Shown piece after piece: positions 17,738 through 25,400 of a stretch of DNA of 42,083 nucleotides; the first letter of the stretch is position 1; each line of letters begins with the position of its first letter. Source of the stretch: CAYRGG01 sp964423745 (GTDB lineage: Bacteria; Pseudomonadota; Gammaproteobacteria; Competibacterales; Competibacteraceae); assembly GCA_964423745.1 (NCBI GenBank), contig CAYRGG010000038.1, positions 1 to 42,083 on the forward strand, written 5' to 3'. The notes under the pieces are model-generated. The model was given only the letters and a program-made list of their open reading frames with translations, made no database searches and was not told where the DNA came from. Position numbers and translations under genes: made by a program.

Positions 17738-20554
17738 TTACAAATCCCTGGCGACCCGAAAACCAATAAAATAATCATAGGAATCCCGCATCGCTTTGTG
17801 CCGATCCGCAACGCGAATACCCCGAGGTTGATCGCTCCAGGAACCGCCCCGAGCAACGATGTGACTGGTCAGGTCTTTTTCGGCGCAGCGGAGAACCGCC
17901 TCGCGATAGGGTTCTTCGTAATCAGAACATGTCCACTCAAGCACATTACCTAACATATCAAACAGGCCAAATTTATTGGGTTGAAAGCTACCTACGGGGG
18001 CCGTATGGGTATAGCCGTCGCTACAGTTCATCACCGTCCACCCTGCAAAAGCCGCTTGACCTACCAAGTCCGCGCCATTGGCATAAGCACAACCCTGGTG
18101 TGGGTCTTCCCCCCAATAGCGAGAAGTCGTCATACCGGCACGCGCCGCATATTCCCATTCGGCCTCCGTGGGTAAGCGGTACTTTTCACCGGTTTGTGCT
18201 GCTAACCATTCACTGTAAGCCATGGCATCCTGCCAGGTCACATTGATGACAGGACGTTTACCGCGGCCCCAACCTTCGTCTTCGGGTTGGCGGTGTTCCG
18301 TCGCGCTGACAAAACGAGCATACTCGGCAAAGGTGACTTCATAGCGACCGATGGCAAAGGGTTTGACGATCTCAACTTGGCGTTGAGCTTCGTCTTGGAG
18401 ACGGCCTGGCTCATCTACCGGTGAGCCCATCCGAAAAGTTCCTGCCGGAATCAACACCATTTCGGGTCCTTGGCCGCCGTCAGACAGCTCATCACGAAAA
18501 ACTCGATTAGAGTTTGAAGGAGGATCGGATTTTAATTGCTCTAAGGCGGCTTGCGCGGCTTGTCGATGGCCACAAAGGGGCGCACAGCTATCTAGATAAT
18601 CTTGGTAGGCGGTACGTACATGGCGCTCCTGAGCTTGGGCGAAAGCGCTGTCGTCTTGGTGCTTAGCTTCTGCTTTATCAAGCTCTTGGGTAAGCTGTGT
18701 CAAGGCAGGAAGATCGGATTGTATGGCGTTGCCCTTAGCCAACCACTGACGAGCTTGGCCAAATTGCTTAGCGGTTAATTTTTTTACAGCGAGCTCAGCA
18801 TAGATCGAAGCAACACGACGCTTACCTTCCGCAAGGAAGCTATGCTTACTATCTAGTTTGGTTAATTCTTCCAGGGCGCTCAAGGCAATGGTTGCTTCTT
18901 TATCATTAATTTCAAGAGCCTCTTGGGACAATGCTTGATCAAAACGCGCCTTTAAAGCATCGATTTGGGCTTTACTTTGCAGTCGCAAAATAGCGGCTTC
19001 TACGGTTTCCCGGTGGGCGCAATCAGGGCACCGCTGTAAATAAATTTCATAAGCTGACAGGGTGTCAATACGTTCTGCAGCGGCAAAGGCGCGATCGTCC
19101 GTCTCGCGTCGAGTCGCCTCGTTATCAGCGGCTTCGTCCATGAGCATAGCCAGATTTTGAATGCCGTCATCTTTAGGGGACGAAGGTAAGCTAGCCGAAA
19201 TCGTTTTGGGCAGAGCCGCATCTATGGACTGAGTTACTGGTTCATTGCTGTCCTGAAGCGTTGCCAGTATTGCCGCCGGTGGCATGGGAAGGCCCAGTTG
19301 AGGGCCGTACCACACATATAGCGCTGCACAACTTAGACCCAGTGTAGCCAGCATAACAACTCGTCTTAAAATAGTGGGCCGCTGAGCCCTATTGACTGGG
19401 CTTTGCTTGAGTTGCAGTTGGGTTAAAAGTTCTTCTGCTGTAGGCAGCGAGGCATCGTCTTCCCGTCGTAGATTCTGGGATAAAAGTCGCCAGGCGTCTT
19501 CTGTCAGAGAAGATGGTTTTGACGGGTCTTCTTTTATAAAAGATACCTGTCCCACCGCTGTTTTATAAGAAGATTGACCAGTCAGTAATTGATAAACCAA
19601 TGCCGCAAGGGCGCGGACATCTTGTTTTAAACGACCCTGGTTCAGCGCCTGGGATTCTGGCGTGAAAAAACGCGGCAGCGCGGAATCCGGTTCCGGGTTG
19701 CGGGCGGCCGTATGATAATCCCGAGGTTGGTAAGCGAGCCCAAAGTCTAATAATTTAACCAACCCTTGCTCGGTAAGGAAAACATTTTCCAGGGTAAGAT
19801 GACGATGGGGAACGCGGTGATATTGGTGTACATAATCCAACGCCACAGCAACAGGGTGTAATAGCTCTAAAATGCGCTGCAACGGTAAACCAGGTTCGCC
19901 TTCCTGAGCCAGTACTTGGGCTAAATTTTGCCCGGTTAAATATTCCATTTCCACAAAAGGCCAACCATCGCTACCTAGACGCCAGCCATATACTCTAACA
20001 ATATGGCTGTGGTTGATAGCGGCAGCCAAAGTGGCGCGAGCGCGGACTCGAATCAAAAACCCCCGCATAAATTGCTCGGCACGCATTCCTGGACCCGTAT
20101 CTTCTTTGCTGAGATCTTGGTTATGAGGGTAGTCTTCACGGCGTGGAGCAAATATTTTAAGGGCTTTGTATTGATCAAAACCGGCCTCACGGGCAGAAAG
20201 ATCATAGGCTAGCCAAACTTGACTGGCTTTGCTTTCCCCAAGCATACGTTCTAGTCGAAAGCGGTGGTTATGGGGACCAATCTCCAAGTTAGGTGTCAGC
20301 ATTTCTAGGCATAGGGCGATAGGCGTCAACTCGGTCTCTTCTTCATCGTCGCTAATCGCTTCATCCCCCGCATCATGGCTGCTAGAGTCTGCCAAATCAG
20401 GAGCTTTTATTGAGTCCCCATGATCCGTCGATTCGCCAGTAAAGTTTCTCAGGGCATTGAGCAGATCGGTTCTAAGTTCTTGAAACTCAGTTTCATCGAT
20501 ATACCCTGCAGCGCGGGCTTCTTGAAGTTGTCGAAGGCGTGTTTTTAGATCCAT
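17738..20554 (-). CDS. Kinase-like / SUMF1 (FGE-sulfatase) fusion with Cys-rich repeats; predicted pseudokinase
   Basis: A 938-residue membrane-anchored protein. Residues 1-40 look like a short SHOCT-like helix pair (AGYIDETEFQELRTDLL), 41-80 is an acidic linker, and 95-385 is a Ser/Thr kinase fold. One membrane helix lies near 398-416, a helical region spans 440-680, and a SUMF1-type lectin-like domain fills 695-938 (FRMGSP, RLPTEAEWEYAARAG, GNVLEWTCSDY, RGGSW). The kinase keeps the lysine in ALKIF (Lys133) and DFG (Asp270), but the catalytic loop reads HRHLTLEN, with His252 in place of the catalytic Asp and Thr in place of the loop Lys. Two copies of a DD-AFA...AY-YL-C...C-HR unit lie at 486-525 and 635-675. 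The SUMF1 domain lacks the active Cys pair of true formylglycine-generating enzymes. A sensor or scaffold role is likely. Confidence 0.85.
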   Translation of the reverse strand: MDLKTRLRQLQEARAAGYIDETEFQELRTDLLNALRNFTGESTDHGDSIKAPDLADSSSHDAGDEAISDDEEETELTPIALCLEMLTPNLEIGPHNHRFRLERMLGESKASQVWLAYDLSAREAGFDQYKALKIFAPRREDYPHNQDLSKEDTGPGMRAEQFMRGFLIRVRARATLAAAINHSHIVRVYGWRLGSDGWPFVEMEYLTGQNLAQVLAQEGEPGLPLQRILELLHPVAVALDYVHQYHRVPHRHLTLENVFLTEQGLVKLLDFGLAYQPRDYHTAARNPEPDSALPRFFTPESQALNQGRLKQDVRALAALVYQLLTGQSSYKTAVGQVSFIKEDPSKPSSLTEDAWRLLSQNLRREDDASLPTAEELLTQLQLKQSPVNRAQRPTILRRVVMLATLGLSCAALYVWYGPQLGLPMPPAAILATLQDSNEPVTQSIDAALPKTISASLPSSPKDDGIQNLAMLMDEAADNEATRRETDDRAFAAAERIDTLSAYEIYLQRCPDCAHRETVEAAILRLQSKAQIDALKARFDQALSQEALEINDKEATIALSALEELTKLDSKHSFLAEGKRRVASIYAELAVKKLTAKQFGQARQWLAKGNAIQSDLPALTQLTQELDKAEAKHQDDSAFAQAQERHVRTAYQDYLDSCAPLCGHRQAAQAALEQLKSDPPSNSNRVFRDELSDGGQGPEMVLIPAGTFRMGSPVDEPGRLQDEAQRQVEIVKPFAIGRYEVTFAEYARFVSATEHRQPEDEGWGRGKRPVINVTWQDAMAYSEWLAAQTGEKYRLPTEAEWEYAARAGMTTSRYWGEDPHQGCAYANGADLVGQAAFAGWTVMNCSDGYTHTAPVGSFQPNKFGLFDMLGNVLEWTCSDYEEPYREAVLRCAEKDLTSHIVARGGSWSDQPRGIRVADRHKAMRDSYDYFIGFRVARDL

Positions 20555-20867
20555 TAGTTGACGTGCCTTAAATCCGTGTAATTAATTAATTAACGTGTTC
20601 AAACTAAGTGGTTTAAACTCAATTTTTTGAATGGTTGCCTTTTTCGCTTTAGCTGTTTCAAAACAGACAGTTTCAAAAATGCTATCGGCAGTGAGTTGAG
20701 TTATAACTATCTAAACGAAACTGGCATGGTGGCAAAGCTAATTCTAACTAGTATGCAAATTTCTCACCATTTTTAAATCTGCGAATCGTGTAACCTAGCG
20801 AAGATTATCCCCAAGCCGGAGCCACTTGGAAATCAGGTGAACCTTCTGCAGTAATGGAAGGGGCATG
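20555..20867. other. Intergenic region between divergent genes
   Basis: The first part of the 450-base gap between the kinase-like gene (minus) and the DUF4149 gene (plus) is A/T-rich and includes a TTAATTAATTAATTAA run at about 20580. It should hold the promoter of the kinase-like gene. I see no open frame with coding character. Confidence 0.5.
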
Positions 20868-20927
20868 ATATGACTATTTAGTGTCATATTGTGGGTGATT
20901 TTTGTCACCTTGATCTGTCAAAAGGTG
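20868..20927 (+). promoter_or_regulatory. Cluster of overlapping hairpins upstream of DUF4149 gene
   Basis: Three short inverted repeats follow one another: ATATGAC/GTCATAT (20868-20889), GGTGA/TCACC (20894-20909) and CACCTT/AAGGTG (20906-20927). The last two share the bases CACC, so they cannot form together. This layout is seen in leader RNAs with alternative folds; it may also be a set of operator dyads. It lies 80-140 bases before the DUF4149 start. Confidence 0.3.
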
Positions 20928-20936
20928 TCTATGTGG

Positions 20937-20960
20937 ATACATACATGCATACATACATAT
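20937..20960. repeat. ATAC microsatellite
   Basis: The tetramer ATAC occurs twice, is interrupted by ATGC, occurs twice more and ends with ATAT. The tract is in the leader of the DUF4149 gene, about 45 bases before its ATG. Length change here could alter promoter or leader spacing. Confidence 0.7.
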
Positions 20961-21004
20961 AAGGCTTTTCCAAGCATTGATTTATATTTTTCAGGAGACA
21001 GGTT

Positions 21005-21439
21005 ATGTTGACGAATATAGCCCACGCGACGGCGCTGATTTTAGTGGCGAGCGCCTGGGGTGGTATGTTGTTTTTTGCGGCGGTTTTTGCGCCTTCGGTA
21101 TTCGGTTTTCTTAAGGCGGATGTGGCAGGTGGTTTTATTCGGCGTTTGTTTCCCATTTATTATCTCGTTATCGGCTTAGTATGCGGAATTGCTGCGGTTT
21201 GTCTTTTTTTTCAGTTACCTGCAGCTAGACTGGATGTGACCTTTTTGTTAATCGTAGTCGTAGGGTTTGTGGTGGCGCGTCAATATATGATGCCAAAAAT
21301 TAACCATTTACGAGATGCGGCTATAGGCGGTGACGGTGAGGCCGAACGGGGTTTTAACTATTGGCATCAAGCTAGCGTATGGCTTAACAGCATTCAAATG
21401 TTGTTGATATTGTTTGTGCTGATTCGTCTTGGCATGTAA
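21005..21439 (+). CDS. DUF4149 (TMEM205-like) integral membrane protein
   Basis: A 144-residue inner-membrane protein with four hydrophobic segments (about 8-30, 48-69, 75-92 and 123-142). The WGGMLFFAAVFAPSVF stretch near the N-terminus, the central RRLFPIYY and the late FNYWHQASVWLNSIQM are the DUF4149 pattern. Function is unknown; eukaryotic relatives (TMEM205) are linked to platinum resistance. The ATG has an AGGAGA site at good spacing. The NDUFA9-like gene follows 49 bases later on the same strand, so the two are probably co-transcribed. Confidence 0.85.
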   Translation: MLTNIAHATALILVASAWGGMLFFAAVFAPSVFGFLKADVAGGFIRRLFPIYYLVIGLVCGIAAVCLFFQLPAARLDVTFLLIVVVGFVVARQYMMPKINHLRDAAIGGDGEAERGFNYWHQASVWLNSIQMLLILFVLIRLGM

Positions 21440-21488
21440 TCAATAAATAATCCATAGTTTTTTGCGGACGGACATTTGGAGTACCTTA

Positions 21489-22412
21489 ATGAAAATCGCA
21501 CTGATTGGTGGAACGGGTTTTGTGGGTAGTTATCTGGTGGAAGAGTTACTACGGCAGGGTCATCAACCAAGATTACTCGTTCGGTCTGGCAGCGCCTCCA
21601 AAGTCGTACATGGGGATCAATGTGAACAAGTCACGGGTGATGTAGGCGATGCCGTAGCGTTACGTAAAACACTACAGGGATGCGATGGAGCTATTTACAC
21701 CATTGGTATTCTGCGGGAGTTTCCAAACAAAGGTATTACCTTTGAGGCTTTGCAGTTTGAAGGTGCTGTTCGCACTATGGATTTAGCTAGGGAAGAAAAC
21801 GTCAACCGGTTTATTTTGATGAGTGCTAATGGCGTTAAACCTGAAGGAACACCCTATCAAACAACCAAATACCGAGCCGAACAACATCTCCAGCAGAGCG
21901 GACTGCAGTGGACGATTTTTCGGCCTTCCGTAATTTTTGGTGATCCCAAGGGCAAGATGGAATTTTGCACCCAGCTTCAAGAACAACTCATCAATTTGCC
22001 TTTACCGGCACCGCTTTTTTACGATGGTTTGTTGCCGTCTCATCCGGGTTCATTCCAGTTAGCGCCGGTTCATATCCAGGATGTGGCCACTGTTTTTGTC
22101 AAATCTCTCACTACGCCTGAAAGCGTTAACCAAATCTACAGTTTATGTGGACCCGATCGGGTGGACTGGAAAACAGCGCTGCAAACCATCGCTCACGCCA
22201 GTGGTAAACAAAAATGGGCAGTGCCCGCACCTGCTCTAGTGGTTAAATCGGTGGCGGCATTGCTAGACCGGTTTGAGTTTTTTCCCCTCTCAAAAGATCA
22301 ACTGACCATGCTCATGGAAGGCAATACCTGTGAGGCGTCTGGTGTTTTTGAGCTATTTCAGATAACACCCACGCCTTTTAATGAAGCAGCATTGGCCTAT
22401 TTATCCCATTGA
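21489..22412 (+). CDS. NDUFA9-like NAD(P)-binding SDR
   Basis: An atypical short-chain dehydrogenase/epimerase of the complex I NDUFA9-like group (307 aa). The N-terminal Rossmann motif is GGTGFVG at residues 7-13, and the middle holds TTKYRAEQ and the family-diagnostic TIFRPSVIFG. As in NDUFA9, the YxxxK motif is displaced, so catalytic activity is doubtful; such proteins may bind NADPH structurally or act as quinone- or sugar-related reductases. I chose ATG 21489 (GGAG 8 bases upstream, MKIALIGG start) rather than the longer frame from 21462. No nuo genes are nearby. Confidence 0.87.
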   Translation: MKIALIGGTGFVGSYLVEELLRQGHQPRLLVRSGSASKVVHGDQCEQVTGDVGDAVALRKTLQGCDGAIYTIGILREFPNKGITFEALQFEGAVRTMDLAREENVNRFILMSANGVKPEGTPYQTTKYRAEQHLQQSGLQWTIFRPSVIFGDPKGKMEFCTQLQEQLINLPLPAPLFYDGLLPSHPGSFQLAPVHIQDVATVFVKSLTTPESVNQIYSLCGPDRVDWKTALQTIAHASGKQKWAVPAPALVVKSVAALLDRFEFFPLSKDQLTMLMEGNTCEASGVFELFQITPTPFNEAALAYLSH

Positions 22413-22429
22413 TGATGCTAACTCCCCGC

Positions 22430-22449
22430 GTGGGCAACAAGTTGCCCAC
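22430..22449. terminator. Perfect hairpin between convergent genes
   Basis: GTGGGCAAC and GTTGCCCAC form a perfect 9-bp stem with a 2-base AA spacer, midway between two convergent stop codons. Sequences of this type (GTGGGCAAC...GTTGCCCACCCTAC) recur between genes in many genomes, so this may be a dispersed repeat as well as a bidirectional terminator. It has no T tract on the plus strand. Confidence 0.6.
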
Positions 22450-22472
22450 CCTACCTAACTCACCGAAAAATG

Positions 22473-25400
22473 TTAAGGATTGTTTGCTGTTAATAAAGCC
22501 ACCGGAAAATGACCCAGCACATCCGCAAGGGGCAATATTGCTGAATCCTCCACAGGCTGGGGTGAAAGGGTTTCTTGGGTAAACACATTTTTGTAATGTC
22601 TAGGTTCTGTGGTTTCATCCGGCAAATTTAGCGTCGTATCGCCCCAAACTTCTTCTCCCAACGGCAATGCCCCTAATTCGCCATTAAGGAGTTTTGCGAA
22701 CAGGCGTGGCGCAATGACCAGCACCTGTTGATCCTGGTGGCGTCGCGCAAAAGCGCAAATATGGTCTGCCCCGCTGCCTGTGACGGTTAAGGGGATATAC
22801 TCACCGTCCCGGAATAGATCAGCTTGTGCCTGTCGCAAAGCCAACGTCTTCCAAACGGTGTAGAGTTTTATGCGGCCATCTTTCATGGTGTTGAGTAAAC
22901 TCTGCACCTGGTCTATCAACCCATCGCTGGGTCCCTCGGTTAGGTGTTTCAAGTCCTGTAGCATGTGCGCTCGCTGGTCATAGTCGATGGGGCGACGGTT
23001 ATCGGGATCCACCAGGCTAAAGTCCCATAGTTCGCTGCCCTGATAGATGTCAGGCACCCCCGGCGAGGTGAGTTTAAGCAGGGTTTGCGATAGGCTATTA
23101 AACATCCCAAAATAGGCAATCCGTTCTTGCAGGGGTAAAAAATCTTCCAGAAGGCGGTTTTGATTGTCGGGATCTAACAATGCGCGAACAAAGGTTTTTA
23201 CCGCTTCTTCGTATTCGGCATTAGGGTTTATCCAACTGCTATGGGCTTTGGCTTCCTTAACCGCCTTTAACATATAGTCTTCTATACGTTGTCGAAAGCT
23301 ATCTCCCTGAAAGGCGCTGTCGGGTTCCAAGGGCCAAGCCCCCAGCAGTGTCTGATAGAGCAAATATTCGTCATTAGCTGATGGAGCGAGTTCATCGTCC
23401 ACCAAGCGTTTTTTACTTTTATTCAGCCGACTCCAACGTTTTAATTGTTTCTCCCATTCCTCGGTAAATTCCGTGAGCACATTAATACGGGTGCGCACAT
23501 CCTCGGAACGCTTACTATCATGGGTGGATGTGGACAACATGCCGTGGGGCCATTGCGAGGCGCGTTCATGGGTGGCGCGATGAAAACCGCTGACGGAGAC
23601 GCCAAAACGGCGCGGATCGCCCCCCACCTCATTCAGGGATACCAAACGGTTGTAGCGGTAAAAACTGGTGTCCTCTAAACCCTTTGCCATCAGGGGACCC
23701 GTGTATTGCTGAAACTTCATGGCGAAGGCCAGCACCTGATCACGAAAGGATGCGGGTTTGCCATCTGCCTCGGCGGTAAGTAGCACATCACGGACAAAAT
23801 CAAAAATACTCACATCCGCCGCTTGGCTATGTTTTTTGGCAACGGATACCGCCCAGTCTACATAGCGCTTATCTTCCTCCGACACCCTTTCAGGGGTAAT
23901 ATAAGTGCGATAGACAGGAAAGCTGGCAACTATCTCTTCAAGGGTGCTGCGTAAACCGTTTAGGGTGAAATCCCGGGTATGACGGTCTGCTTGAGCAATA
24001 CGGTTAAGTTGATTGGCCAACACATTGAGTTCACTATCTAGTGACACTGCCATCATGAGTTTTTTGCAGTGATAGAGAAGTTCTTCAAAATCAACCGACT
24101 GACCGATGAAGTTATGGTAAGTTTGATTGAGAGCTGTTTCCGCCTCCGTGTCGATAAACAAACCATTGACTAAATTGGTGAAATCATAGCCTGTGGTGCC
24201 GTGAACAGGCCAATCTTCCGGTAACCGTTCGTAACTTTCCAGGATCTTTTCCACCACCACGTAAACGGGTTTTTCATCCATATCCACGGCGGTTTCGGCA
24301 CCCGCTGAAGTGACCAGACAGTTTTGCAACTGTCTAAAATAGTTTTTGGGGTTATACAGTCCATCGGGATGGTCGATACGCAGTCCGTCCAGTTTTCCTT
24401 CGGCGAGCAATTCGATGACCAGGTCATGGGTATCTTTAAATACCTGCTGGTTTTCCATGCGTAAACCCGCCAGATCATTGATATCAAAGAAACGTCGATA
24501 GTTAATATCATCGGAGGCAACACGCCAGTAGGACAAACGATAAGCTTGGCGTTCCAGTAGATTGTGGAGGGGATCAAAACTCTGGGGTTCCCCCGGTGAA
24601 CCATTGAGAGCCTGGAGATTTTCTTCAATAAACCAGGCTATGTCTGCCGAACGTTGGCATAATCCTGACAAATGTTTTTTATGGATTTCCTTATCGCGGG
24701 CCCGTTCTGCAATCCGTTCTGGTACGGTTTCAATACGCTCGGGTAAATGACTAAAGGCGGTTACAAGGCTTTGGTATTCTAAAAAGTCTGGGTTTTCAGC
24801 ACCCATTCGTGCTTCCAATTGATCGATCCGATCTTCAAGAATATGGCAATACTCCCGGGGGTCGACAGGGAAATGATGGTCATAATATTGCACATGAAAA
24901 GCGCCCGTTTGTTGCTCAAAGTGGAGCTGCAATTCGCCGTTTTCCAACACTAAGCCATAGTGGTCTCCTAGGGTTGGTAAGAGCACTTTGCCGCGTAGTT
25001 CTTCTTTAAAAGGCTCCCAGTCGATATCGAAGTAGGATCCATGGATGGCGGCGGGTCCATTTTCTAAGACATCCAACCACCAGGTGTTGTCGCTACCCAT
25101 CACACCCATATGATTGGGTACGATATCGAGAATTTGACCCATGCCATGCTGGCGTAGGGTAGCGCTAAAGTGTTCAAAATCTTCTACGCTGCCAATCTCA
25201 GGATTTAATGCATGGTGGTCGATAATGTCATAGCCATGGGTGCTGCCAGGGCGAGCCCGCAGATAAGGCGAGGCATAACAATGACTGACGCCAAGCTCAT
25301 TCAAGTAAGGCGCGATGGCGGTGGCCTGGGCAAAGGTAAAACCACTGTGGAATTGCAAACGATACGTGGTAGTGGGGATTTTTGCAGCCGCTGAAGGACG

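Noticed and set aside
17738..18500. SUMF1 domain as an active formylglycine-generating enzyme
   Set aside because: The segment around RGGSWSDQPRG lacks the catalytic Cys pair, and no sulfatase gene is nearby.
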